A DNA stretch of 64,000 nucleotides from the NCBI RefSeq assembly GCF_001468285.1, contig NZ_LNSB01000026.1, positions 1 through 64,000 on the forward strand, given 5' to 3'. This DNA comes from Sphingopyxis sp. HIX. Lineage in GTDB: Bacteria; Pseudomonadota; Alphaproteobacteria; Sphingomonadales; Sphingomonadaceae. The position numbers and the translations under genes were made by a program. Positions 25,536-33,398 of the stretch are shown here, in pieces (the stretch's first letter is position 1; each line of letters starts with the position of its first letter). Under the pieces are notes generated by a model that saw nothing but the letters and a program-made list of their open reading frames with translations, was not told the origin of the DNA and made no database searches.

Positions 25536-26174
25536 ATGTCCGAACGCGCCGATCATGACCGCACGATGCGCCAGCTATGGGCGACCAGCGGGTCGAGCCA
25601 CGACCGGCTGATCCGGATCCTGCGCTTCGGGCTGCCGCTGGTCATCGGCGTGGTCGCGGCGGTGCTGATCTTCTCGCCCTTCACCCAGCGCGCCGAGGTC
25701 AGCTTCCTCCTGTCGAAAGACAAGGTCGAGGTCGCCAAGGAGCGGATGAAGGTGACGCGCGCCGAATATCGCGGGCAGGACAGCAAGGGCCAGCCCTTCG
25801 CGCTGATCGCGGGGAGCGCGGTGCAGAAGAGCTCGGCCGAGCCGATCGTGCGGATGGACCAGCTGTCGGGCGCGATCCGCCTCGCCGACGGCCCGGCGAC
25901 GATCGCCGCGGCGCACGGGCAATATAATATGGACACCGAAAAGGTCGCGGTGCCTGGGCTGGTGCAGGTCAAGAGCGCCGACGGCTATCATATCGCCGCG
26001 AGCAACGTCGCGGTGGACCTCAAGACGCGCAGCCTGGTCGGCACCGGCGGCGTCGCGGGAACATTGAACATCGGCCGGTTCTCGGCCAATCAGCTGTCCG
26101 CCGACCTCGACCAGCGGATCGTCCGCCTGTCGGGCAATGCGAAGCTGCGCATCAACCAGGGAGCCCTCAAATGA
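25536..26174 (+). CDS. lptC: LPS export protein LptC
   Basis: A 212-residue bitopic protein. One N-terminal membrane helix (about residues 28-48, FGLPLVIGVVAAVLIFSP) is followed by a periplasmic beta-jellyroll. It bridges the LptB2FG extractor and LptA in lipopolysaccharide transport. The stop overlaps lptA by four bases (ATGA). Sequence similarity in this family is low, so the call relies on topology and on the lptA neighbour. Confidence 0.9.
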   Translation: MSERADHDRTMRQLWATSGSSHDRLIRILRFGLPLVIGVVAAVLIFSPFTQRAEVSFLLSKDKVEVAKERMKVTRAEYRGQDSKGQPFALIAGSAVQKSSAEPIVRMDQLSGAIRLADGPATIAAAHGQYNMDTEKVAVPGLVQVKSADGYHIAASNVAVDLKTRSLVGTGGVAGTLNIGRFSANQLSADLDQRIVRLSGNAKLRINQGALK

Positions 26175-26755
26175 CGTCATCGCCGCGCTTTTTCGGGCGA
26201 TCGAGCCTGCTGATCGCCGGCGCGAGCTTCGCGCTGACCAGCATGGCCATCTTGTCGGCGGGCAGCGGCGGCGACGCGGCGCAGGCGCAGGCGCTCGCCA
26301 ACCACAACAGCAACGCCCCGGTCGATTTCGACGCGGGCAGCATCGAGGTGCAGGACCGCGCCGACCGCGTCATCCTGGCGGGCGGGGTGCGCGTGACGCA
26401 GGCGGGGATGACCGTGACGTCGCAGCGGATGACCGTCGCCTACAGCCGCCAGGGCGGCACCGACGTCAACCGGCTCGACGCGACCGGCGGCGTCGTGGTG
26501 ACCAAGGGCGACGAACGCGCATCGGGCAATGTCGCGATCTACGACCTCGACCGGCGGCTGATCACGATGGTCGGCAACGTCCAGCTGACCCAGCGTGGCA
26601 ATCGCCTCAACGGCGGGCGGCTGGTGATCGACCTCAACAGCGGGCGCGCGACGGTCGACGGCCGCGGCGCGGCGCGCGGCCCCGACGGCAATGTCGTGCC
26701 CGGAAGCGGCGGGCGCGTGACGGGCACCTTCACGGTGCCTGAAAGAAAGCAGTAA
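26171..26755 (+). CDS. lptA: LPS transport periplasmic protein LptA (OstA-like)
   Basis: A 194-residue protein with a signal peptide (about 1-36) and an OstA beta-jellyroll domain (NAPVDFDAGSIEVQDRADRVIL, then MTVTSQRMTVAYS and NRLNGGRLVIDLNSGRATVDG). It carries LPS across the periplasm. It directly overlaps lptC. The lptB gene that often follows is not here. Confidence 0.92.
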   Translation: MTSSPRFFGRSSLLIAGASFALTSMAILSAGSGGDAAQAQALANHNSNAPVDFDAGSIEVQDRADRVILAGGVRVTQAGMTVTSQRMTVAYSRQGGTDVNRLDATGGVVVTKGDERASGNVAIYDLDRRLITMVGNVQLTQRGNRLNGGRLVIDLNSGRATVDGRGAARGPDGNVVPGSGGRVTGTFTVPERKQ

Positions 26756-26859
26756 CCACGCGGCTTCACGCGAAGGTAACCATGCGCTGACAGACAGGAC
26801 GCAGGGACCAGACCATCCGCGGCGCCGGGGGCGACGCCGCTTGGCAAAAGGTTGGCCCC

Positions 26860-27012
26860 ATGCGCTTCTCCCCCCTCGTCCCCCCGCGGCGTCCCCTGTT
26901 CGGACGGCGCGCTGAAATGCCGGATCACCAGGAACTGGTGGGGCCGACCCCCGACGAACGGCGGCTGATCGACCGCCTGCTCCGCCGCGCGGGGTATCGC
27001 GATTCGCGGTAG
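26860..27012 (+). CDS. Possible small ORF, function unknown
   Basis: A 50-codon frame (MRFSPLVPPRR...RAGYRDSR) between lptA and an R1 repeat. The second half (PTPDERRLIDRLLRRAGY) has a plausible helical, charged composition and the third-position GC bias of neighbours. No clear ribosome-binding site is present and I recognise no family; an internal ATG at 26917 is an alternative start. The surrounding 26756-27337 gap otherwise holds only the nested repeat. Confidence 0.35.
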   Translation: MRFSPLVPPRRPLFGRRAEMPDHQELVGPTPDERRLIDRLLRRAGYRDSR

Positions 27013-27019
27013 GAAAAGA

Positions 27020-27247
27020 ATCTCACGCGAAGGCGCAAAGGCGCGAAGAAGAAAAGAGATTCTCACACGAAGACACAAAGAGGGCGCGCCTCGCCAGCTG
27101 GTGTAGGCCCGTCGCCGCAGGCGACAGATCCAATTGCGCTTCGCGCGAGCCTTGCGCCGCGCCGGTAGCATCCGTTGCCCTCTTTGTGTCTTTGTGTGAG
27201 TCCCTTCTTCCTTCCTTTTCTTTGCGCCTTCGCGCCTTTGCGTGAGA
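27020..27247. repeat. Doubly nested R1-type repeat
   Basis: The outer arms 27020-27050 (ATCTCACGCGAAGGCGCAAA...) and 27218-27247 enclose the inner arms 27060-27083 (TTCTCACACGAAGACACAAA...) and 27178-27200. The core between them is about 95 bp. A closely similar nested copy is at 39505-39725. Confidence 0.85.
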
Positions 27248-27337
27248 TAAAATGGCGCTGTCCGTGGTGGCATAGGCGGCGCCGGCGTAGCAAAGCGCGC
27301 TTGGCCCGGCGCGTGTCCATCCCTACATAGGCCGCGC

Positions 27338-29152
27338 ATGCCGCCCGATACGCAAACTTCCGCCGAGGCGGCCAAGGAGCCGCCCGTCCTCGCGACGCTG
27401 CGGCGCTTCCTTCCCTATCTGTGGCCCGCGGGGCAGACCGAGCACAAGGTGCGGATCGTCGCCGCGGCGCTCATCGTGCTCGCGTCGAAGGGCGTGCAGC
27501 TGTCGATGGGTTTCCTCTATGGCGCGGCGATCGACAAGATGGCGCCGGGGATGGAGGAAGGCGTCGCGCTCGCGATCGGGCTGGTGCTCGCTTATGCCGG
27601 CGCGCGCTTCGCCAGCGTGCTGTTCGACAACCTCCGCAACGTCGTGTTCGAGCGCGTCGGGCAGGATGCGACGCGCGAGCTGGCGATCGCGACCTTCACC
27701 CACCTCCACGCGCTGAGCCTGCGCTTCCACCTTGCGCGGCGCACCGGCGAGGTCACCAAGGTGATCGAGCGCGGGACCAAGAGCATCGACACGATGCTCT
27801 ATTTCCTGCTCTTCAACATCGCGCCGACGGTGATCGAGCTCGCCGCGGTGCTCATCATCTTCTGGACCAAGTTCAGCTTCGGGCTCGCCAGCGCGACCGC
27901 GCTGATGGTGGTGCTCTACATCATCTTCACGCGCAAGGTGACCGACTGGCGCAACGCGCTCCGCGTCCGCATGAACGATCTCGACACGCTCACCGTCGGG
28001 CGCAGCGTCGACAGCCTGCTCAATTACGAGACGGTCAAATATTTCGGCGCCGAGGAGCGCGAGGCGGCGCGCTACCGCGACGTCGCCGACCAATATGCGC
28101 GCGCCGCGGTGAAGAGCGAGAACAGCCTCGCCTGGCTCAACATCGGGCAGAGCTTCATCACCAACGCCGCGATGGCGGGGGCGATGGCCTACACCGTGTG
28201 GGGATGGTCGAAGGGCGAATTCCAGGTCGGCGACGTCGTGCTGGTGAACACCTTGCTCGCGCAGCTCTTCCGCCCGCTCGATATGCTCGGCATGGTCTAC
28301 CGCGTCATCCGCCAGGGGCTGATCGACATGGAGGCGATGTTCCGCCTGATCGACACCCCGCCCGAGGTGCGCGATGCCGAGGGCGCCTGGCCGCTGGTGG
28401 TGAACGGCGGCGCGGTGGCGTTCGAGAATGTCGTCTTCGGCTACGAGCCCGACCGCACCATCCTGAACGGCGTCAGCTTCGCCGCGGGGGCGGGCGAGAC
28501 GGTGGCGATCGTCGGCCCGTCGGGCGCGGGCAAGTCGACGATCGCGCGCCTGCTCTTCCGCTTCTACGACCCGCAGGGCGGGCGCATCGCGATCGACGAG
28601 CAGGATATTTCGCAGGTCACGCAGGCGAGCCTGCGCGCCGAGATCGGCATCGTCCCGCAGGATACGGTGCTGTTCAACGACAGCATCGGGTACAACATCG
28701 CCTATGGCCGCGCCGATGCGAGCGCCGCGGCGATCGCGGCCGCGGCCGAGGGTGCGGCGATCGACGGCTTCATCGCGATCCTGGCGCAGGGTTACGACAC
28801 CGAGGTCGGCGAGCGCGGGCTCAAGCTCTCGGGCGGCGAGAAACAGCGCGTCGCGATCGCGCGCACGCTGCTCAAGAACCCGCCGATCCTGATCCTCGAC
28901 GAAGCGACGAGCGCGCTCGACAGCCGCACCGAGGCGGCGATCCAGGCGACTTTGGAGCGGATCGCCGAGCGCCGCACGACGCTGGTGATCGCGCATAGGC
29001 TGTCGACGGTGGTCAACGCCGACCGCATCATCGTGCTCGACAAGGGCCGCGTGGCGGAAACGGGGACGCACGAAGAGCTGCTGCGGATGCGCGGGCTCTA
29101 TGCCGATATGTGGGCACGGCAGCAGGCGGAGAAGGAGGAGGGGACGGTTTAG
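27338..29152 (+). CDS. Atm1/HMT1-type ABC exporter (half transporter)
   Basis: A 604-residue fused membrane-ATPase protein. Six membrane helices (residues about 35-325) are followed by an ABC ATPase with Walker A GPSGAGKST, signature LSGGEKQR and Walker B ILILDEAT. The transmembrane part with FSFGLASATALMVVLYIIFTRK and the NYETVKYFGAEEREA loop marks the Atm1/HMT1 group. The structurally studied relative from Novosphingobium exports glutathione conjugates and confers heavy-metal resistance. It lies 94 bp before arsR, although the ars genes have their own operator. Confidence 0.93.
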   Translation: MPPDTQTSAEAAKEPPVLATLRRFLPYLWPAGQTEHKVRIVAAALIVLASKGVQLSMGFLYGAAIDKMAPGMEEGVALAIGLVLAYAGARFASVLFDNLRNVVFERVGQDATRELAIATFTHLHALSLRFHLARRTGEVTKVIERGTKSIDTMLYFLLFNIAPTVIELAAVLIIFWTKFSFGLASATALMVVLYIIFTRKVTDWRNALRVRMNDLDTLTVGRSVDSLLNYETVKYFGAEEREAARYRDVADQYARAAVKSENSLAWLNIGQSFITNAAMAGAMAYTVWGWSKGEFQVGDVVLVNTLLAQLFRPLDMLGMVYRVIRQGLIDMEAMFRLIDTPPEVRDAEGAWPLVVNGGAVAFENVVFGYEPDRTILNGVSFAAGAGETVAIVGPSGAGKSTIARLLFRFYDPQGGRIAIDEQDISQVTQASLRAEIGIVPQDTVLFNDSIGYNIAYGRADASAAAIAAAAEGAAIDGFIAILAQGYDTEVGERGLKLSGGEKQRVAIARTLLKNPPILILDEATSALDSRTEAAIQATLERIAERRTTLVIAHRLSTVVNADRIIVLDKGRVAETGTHEELLRMRGLYADMWARQQAEKEEGTV

Positions 29153-29165
29153 GCCGAATCTAGAC

Positions 29166-29185
29166 ATTTCGAGGATACTCGAAAT
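29166..29185. promoter_or_regulatory. ArsR operator 1 (perfect palindrome)
   Basis: ATTTCGAG-GATA-CTCGAAAT is a perfect 8-4-8 palindrome. It lies upstream of a TTGACG -35-like element at 29191, between the ABC exporter stop and arsR. It is the best candidate primary ArsR site. Confidence 0.7.
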
Positions 29186-29214
29186 ATCACTTGACGCTCA
29201 CCCATCACTTCCAT

Positions 29215-29233
29215 ATTTCGACGATTATCGAAT
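29215..29233. promoter_or_regulatory. ArsR operator 2 (imperfect) overlapping the promoter
   Basis: ATTTCGACGATTATCGAAT repeats the half-site of operator 1 with one mismatch. It overlaps the expected -10 region and ends 13 bp before the arsR start. Bound repressor here would block transcription. Confidence 0.6.
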
Positions 29234-29246
29234 CATGGAGGCCGCG

Positions 29247-29588
29247 ATGGAATCGGACAATGTCGTTCGCGCGCTCGGCGCGCTGGCGCAGGAGCATCGG
29301 CTCGCGCTGTTCCGCCTGCTCGTGCAGGCCGGGCCCGAGGGGCGCGCGGCGGGTGCGATCGCCGAGGCGCTGGGCGTGCCGGCCTCGTCGCTCTCCTTTC
29401 ACCTCGCGCAACTGTCGAACGCCGGACTGATCGCGCAGCGGCGCGCGGGGCGTTCGTTGATCTACACCGCCGACTATGCCGCGATGAACGCGCTCGTCGG
29501 CTTTCTCACCGAAAATTGCTGCGGCGGCGGGGCGGTCTGCGCGCCTGCGTGCGACGTGCAGCCGCAAGACGAAAGGAAAAGCGCATGA
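29247..29588 (+). CDS. arsR: ArsR-family arsenic-responsive repressor
   Basis: A 113-residue winged helix-turn-helix repressor; the DNA-reading helix is VPASSLSFHLAQLSNAGLI. The C-terminus has CCGGGAVCAPAC, placing Cys91, Cys92 and Cys98 at the same mutual spacing as the As(III)-binding Cys95, Cys96 and Cys102 of the Acidithiobacillus-type ArsR. The CxC site of the plasmid type is absent. The ATG at 29247 is chosen because GGAGG is five bases upstream. The stop overlaps arsI. It should release operators 1 and 2 when trivalent arsenic binds. Confidence 0.93.
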   Translation: MESDNVVRALGALAQEHRLALFRLLVQAGPEGRAAGAIAEALGVPASSLSFHLAQLSNAGLIAQRRAGRSLIYTADYAAMNALVGFLTENCCGGGAVCAPACDVQPQDERKSA

Positions 29589-30061
29589 GCCGTTTTCACA
29601 TGCATGTCGGGGTCGCCGATCTGGACAAATCGATTGCCTTTTATTCGGGACTGTTCGGCACGGAACCGAGCGTGACCAAGCCCGATTATGCCAAATGGAT
29701 GCTCGACGATCCGCGGATCAATTTTGCGATCTCGGTGCGCGACGGCGCGCATCGCGGGATCGAGCATGTCGGGCTGCAGGTCGAGGATGAGGCGGAGCTG
29801 GCTGCGGTCTATGGCCGGTTGAAGGACGCGGGCGCGCCGGTGCTCGAAGAGGGCGCGACGACCTGCTGCTACGCCAAATCCGAAAAGAGCTGGATCGCCG
29901 ATCCCGACGGGGTGGTGTGGGAAGCCTTTCTGACCAATGGCGAGGCGACCATCTACGGCGACAGCCCGGATTTCGCGCCACTGGCGTCGCCCGCCGCCGC
30001 TGAGGGCAGTTGCTGCGTCCCCGCCGCGGCGAAAGCGCCCGCGGCCACCGGCTGCTGCTGA
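29585..30061 (+). CDS. arsI: ArsI/CadI-family metalloenzyme (organoarsenical C-As lyase)
   Basis: A 158-residue VOC-fold protein. His5, His61 (GIEHVGLQV) and Glu113 (VVWEAF) fit the Fe(II) ligands of ArsI. The vicinal Cys94-Cys95 in TTCCYAKSEKSWIADPDG fits its trivalent-organoarsenical site. ArsI cleaves methyl or aryl groups from As(III) compounds, yielding arsenite. The tail carries two more Cys pairs (GSCC and terminal GCC), possibly for arsenic capture. CadI (cadmium-induced) is the alternative family label. It is translationally coupled to arsR (ATGA). Confidence 0.9.
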   Translation: MSRFHMHVGVADLDKSIAFYSGLFGTEPSVTKPDYAKWMLDDPRINFAISVRDGAHRGIEHVGLQVEDEAELAAVYGRLKDAGAPVLEEGATTCCYAKSEKSWIADPDGVVWEAFLTNGEATIYGDSPDFAPLASPAAAEGSCCVPAAAKAPAATGCC

Positions 30062-30065
30062 CCCC

Positions 30066-30572
30066 ATGGCGGGGGAAGGGCTGGCGGTGCTGGTGCTGTG
30101 CACAGGTAATTCGGCACGGAGCATATTGGGCGAGGCGCTGATCGGGCGGCTCGGCGAAGGGCGGCTGCGTGCCTTTAGCGCCGGGAGCCGGCCCAAGGGC
30201 GCGCCCCATCCCGCGGCGCTGCGGCGGCTCGCGGCCGAGGGTTTCGATGTGGCGGACTTTCGGTCGAAGAGCTGGGACGAATTCGCGGCGCCCGATGCGC
30301 CGCGCATCGCCATCGCGATCACCGTGTGCGGCAATGCGGCGGGCGAAGCCTGCCCCTTGTTCATCGGCGCGCCGGTGCGTGCGCATTGGGGGCTGGCCGA
30401 CCCCGCCGACGTCGAGGGCGGCGAAGCCGCCGAGGATGCCGCCTTTGCCGAGACCTGGCGGCTGCTCGCGATGCGCGTGCGCGCGATGCTCGCGCTGCCG
30501 CTCGAAACGATGGACGCGGCCGCGCTGCGCGAGGCGCTGAACCGCATCGGCCAAATGGAAGGCGCCGCGTGA
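30066..30572 (+). CDS. arsC: Arsenate reductase, low-molecular-weight phosphatase type
   Basis: A 168-residue protein with the CX5R phosphatase loop at Cys12-Arg18 (CTGNSARS) and the catalytic Asp region GLADPADVEG near residue 112. Cys88 and Cys96 (TVCGNAAGEACP) would form the redox relay used by thioredoxin-coupled ArsC. It reduces arsenate to arsenite in the cytosol. The start is four bases after the arsI stop. Its TGA overlaps the GTG of the aquaporin gene. Confidence 0.92.
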   Translation: MAGEGLAVLVLCTGNSARSILGEALIGRLGEGRLRAFSAGSRPKGAPHPAALRRLAAEGFDVADFRSKSWDEFAAPDAPRIAIAITVCGNAAGEACPLFIGAPVRAHWGLADPADVEGGEAAEDAAFAETWRLLAMRVRAMLALPLETMDAAALREALNRIGQMEGAA

Positions 30573-31255
30573 GACGCGCGATTGCGGCCGAGGTCGTTGG
30601 CAGCTTTTTCCTGTTCGCGACGGTGGTCGGCTCGGGAATCATGGCCGAGACGCTGGCGGGCGGGAATGTCGCGCTCGCGCTGCTCGCCAATGCGCTGGCG
30701 ACCGGGGCGATATTGTTCGTGCTGATCGCGATGCTCGGCCCCGTGTCGGGCGCCCATTTCAACCCGGCTGTCACGCTGGTGGCGGCGCTCGATCGGAGCA
30801 TCGAGCCGCGGACCGCGCTGCTTTTTGTCGGGGCGCAGCTTTTCGGCGGAATCGCGGGCGTGTGGTCGGCGCATCTGATGTTCGACCTGCCGATCATCCA
30901 ATTATCGCAGCATGGTCGCACCGGCATGGGACAATGGGCGGGTGAGTTCGTCGCGACCTTTGGGCTGATCCTGACGATCGTCGGGACGGTGCGGCACCGG
31001 CCCGAGTGGATCGCACCCGCCGTCGCGCTCTATATCACCGCGGCCTATTGGTTCACCTCGTCGACCAGTTTCGCGAACCCCGCGATTACCGTCGCCCGCA
31101 GCCTTTCCGATAGTTTTGCCGGCATCGCGCTGGTCGATGTCCCGGCGTTCGTCATGGCGCAGCTCGCGGGCGCGCTCACCGGATGGCTGCTCGGACGCTG
31201 GCTTTTCGGCACCGATGCGGCGGCCGGAGTGGACGACGCGACGGCCGGAAGCTGA
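30569..31255 (+). CDS. aqpS: MIP-family aquaglyceroporin, AqpS-type arsenite channel
   Basis: A 228-residue channel with six helices and both NPA loops: Asn65 (AHFNPAVTL) and Asn170 (SFANPAITVAR). The start is GTG, overlapping the arsC stop. In rhizobia an aquaporin of this type replaces the ArsB/Acr3 pump: ArsC makes arsenite internally and it leaves down its gradient through AqpS. No ArsB or Acr3 gene is in the window, so the same logic is likely here. Glycerol or other metalloids are possible cargo. Confidence 0.92.
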   Translation: MRRAIAAEVVGSFFLFATVVGSGIMAETLAGGNVALALLANALATGAILFVLIAMLGPVSGAHFNPAVTLVAALDRSIEPRTALLFVGAQLFGGIAGVWSAHLMFDLPIIQLSQHGRTGMGQWAGEFVATFGLILTIVGTVRHRPEWIAPAVALYITAAYWFTSSTSFANPAITVARSLSDSFAGIALVDVPAFVMAQLAGALTGWLLGRWLFGTDAAAGVDDATAGS

Positions 31256-31290
31256 GGGCGCGGCGCGCCGCTCCCCACCGTCAACAAAAT

Positions 31291-31306
31291 TTACAAATTT
31301 GTAAGC
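31291..31306. promoter_or_regulatory. TTACAAATTTGTAA palindrome upstream of the MHYT protein
   Basis: A perfect 14-bp palindrome extended by GC to TTACAAATTTGTAAGC. It shares the ACA-N4-TGTAAGC core with the motifs at 4624-4639 and 44917-44932 and lies 68 bp before the MHYT-GGDEF-EAL start. Confidence 0.45.
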
Positions 31307-31373
31307 AATTACCGCCATTTCCGCACCGGCCCGGACCACTTTCGGCGGGGTCTCTGCGTCGAAAGGTGGGGTT

Positions 31374-33398
31374 TTGATCAGGCTTGCCATGTGCATCGCG
31401 GTCGAGCACGACCCGTGGCTCGTCGCGCTCGCGGTGCTGATTTGCGGTGTCGGGGCCTTTGCCATCGTGCAGATGTTCGAGCGTGCGCGCGGCGCCGCGC
31501 GCGGGCAGGGGCTCGCCTGGGCCTTCCTGATTTCGGTCGCCGCCAGCGCGACCATCTGGTGCACCCATTTCGTCGCGATGCTCGCCTTCGAGGCGAAGGC
31601 GCCGGTGACGCTCGATCCCGTGCTGACCATCGCGTCGCTGATGGTCGCGATGGTCGGCTGTTTCCTGGGCTTCGCGGTCGCCGCCTGGGGGCGGCACGAT
31701 GCCTGGGGCTGGCTGGGCGGTGCCTTGTTCGGCGGCGCGATCGCGGCGATGCACTTCACCGGCATGACCGCCTACCGCGTCGACGGCATCGTCCAGTGGG
31801 ACTGGCATTATGTCGCCGCGGCGATCGTCAGCGGCGTCGGGCTGTCGGCGGCGGCGGTCGCGATGCTGCGCACGCGCCGCGCGGTGCGCCACCGCGTCCC
31901 CGTCGCGACCGCGCTGATCGTCGCGGCGATCGCGCTGCTCCATTTCCTGTCGATGACCGCGATGACCATCACGCCGATGGCGCTCGACGACACGCCGCTG
32001 CGTCCCTCCGATTTCCACGCGCTGGCGCTGGCGACGGTGCTGGTCGGCGGGATCGTGATCGCCGCGGGGGTGTTCGCCGCGATGCTCGACCGCCAGACGC
32101 GCTCCGACGCGCTGCGCGAAATGACGCGCATGGCGATGAACGACAGCCTGACCGGGCTGCCCAACCGCGTCGCCTTCCGCGAGGAGCTGGTGCGCCAGAT
32201 CGAGATCGCCGAGGCCAATGGCGAGCGCGTCGGGCTGTGCGCGATCGACCTCGACCGCTTCAAGGAGGTCAACGACGTCCATGGCCACAAGGCGGGCGAC
32301 GCGGTGCTGGTGCGCATCGCGCAGCGGCTGCGCGGCTCGCTGGGGCAGGACGAGTTCATCGCGCGGCTGGGCGGCGACGAGTTCGTTGCGCTGAAACGCT
32401 TCACCGACCGCGCGCAGGTTGCGGCCTTCGCGGCGCGGCTTGACGCCGAGCTGAAGGCGCCGCTGGCGTTCGAGGAGTTCGAGGCGCGGCTGGGTGCGAG
32501 CATCGGCATCGCGGTCTTCCCCGACGATGCCGCCAATGCCGACATGCTGGCGAACAACGCCGACCTCGCGATGTACCGCGCCAAGGCCGATTCGGCGCCG
32601 GTGCCGCTCCATTATGATTCGTCGCTCGACGAGGCGATCCGCGACCAGCGCGAGCTCGCCGCGGACCTCCGCCGCGCGATCGACCGCGGCCAGCTCGACG
32701 TGCATTACCAGGTCCAGACCTCGGTCACGACGGGCGCGGTCACCGGCTATGAAGCGCTGCTGCGCTGGACGCACCCGCAGCGCGGGCCGATCCCGCCGAC
32801 GGTCTTCATCCCGATCGCCGAGGCGAACGGCTTCATCCTGACGCTCGGCGAATGGGTGCTGCGCCGCGCCTGCACCGATGCCGCGGGCTGGCCGCACAAG
32901 ACCAAGGTCGCGGTCAACGTCTCGCCGCTGCAGCTGTCGCACGCCGACCTGCCGCGCCTGTTCCACCAGATATTGCTCGACAGCGGGCTGCCGCCGCGGC
33001 GGCTGGAGATCGAGCTGACCGAGACCGCGATCATCGCCGACCGCGAGCGCGCGCTGCACGTGCTGCGCCAGATCAAGGCGCTGGGCGTCGGCGTGGCGCT
33101 CGACGATTTCGGCACCGGCTATTCGTCGCTCGAGACCTTGCGCGCCTTTCCCTTCGACAAGATCAAGCTCGACCGCTTCTTCGCCGCCGAGCTCGAGGGC
33201 AATATCCAGTCGACCGCGATCCTGCGCGCGGTGCTGGCGCTCGGCAAGAGCCTCTCGATCCCGATCCTCGCCGAGGGGATCGAGACCGCCGAGCAGCTCG
33301 ACGTGCTGCGCCGCGAAGGCTGCGACGAGGCGCAGGGCTTCCTGATCGGGCGTCCGGGGCGCGACGTCGCGGGTGGCGGCGCGGTGGCGGTGGCCTAG
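31374..33398 (+). CDS. MHYT-GGDEF-EAL c-di-GMP turnover protein
   Basis: A 674-residue inner-membrane protein. Residues to about 240 hold seven helices with the three MHYT-type motifs (THFVAM, MHFTGM, LHFLSM), a proposed copper-linked gas or redox sensor. The cyclase domain follows (RLGGDEFVAL intact; the RxxD inhibitory site is replaced by GQDE). The phosphodiesterase domain has EALLRW, DDFGTGYSS and EGIET. Both active sites look competent. A TTG at 31374 with AGGTGG upstream is the likely start; ATG 31389 is the alternative. Its stop codon overlaps, tail to tail, that of the phytase gene. Confidence 0.93.
   Translation: MIRLAMCIAVEHDPWLVALAVLICGVGAFAIVQMFERARGAARGQGLAWAFLISVAASATIWCTHFVAMLAFEAKAPVTLDPVLTIASLMVAMVGCFLGFAVAAWGRHDAWGWLGGALFGGAIAAMHFTGMTAYRVDGIVQWDWHYVAAAIVSGVGLSAAAVAMLRTRRAVRHRVPVATALIVAAIALLHFLSMTAMTITPMALDDTPLRPSDFHALALATVLVGGIVIAAGVFAAMLDRQTRSDALREMTRMAMNDSLTGLPNRVAFREELVRQIEIAEANGERVGLCAIDLDRFKEVNDVHGHKAGDAVLVRIAQRLRGSLGQDEFIARLGGDEFVALKRFTDRAQVAAFAARLDAELKAPLAFEEFEARLGASIGIAVFPDDAANADMLANNADLAMYRAKADSAPVPLHYDSSLDEAIRDQRELAADLRRAIDRGQLDVHYQVQTSVTTGAVTGYEALLRWTHPQRGPIPPTVFIPIAEANGFILTLGEWVLRRACTDAAGWPHKTKVAVNVSPLQLSHADLPRLFHQILLDSGLPPRRLEIELTETAIIADRERALHVLRQIKALGVGVALDDFGTGYSSLETLRAFPFDKIKLDRFFAAELEGNIQSTAILRAVLALGKSLSIPILAEGIETAEQLDVLRREGCDEAQGFLIGRPGRDVAGGGAVAVA

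Noticed and set aside
27323..29167. Minus-strand frame of about 614 codons opposite the Atm1-type exporter
   Set aside because: Antisense shadow with no recognisable domain or ribosome-binding site.
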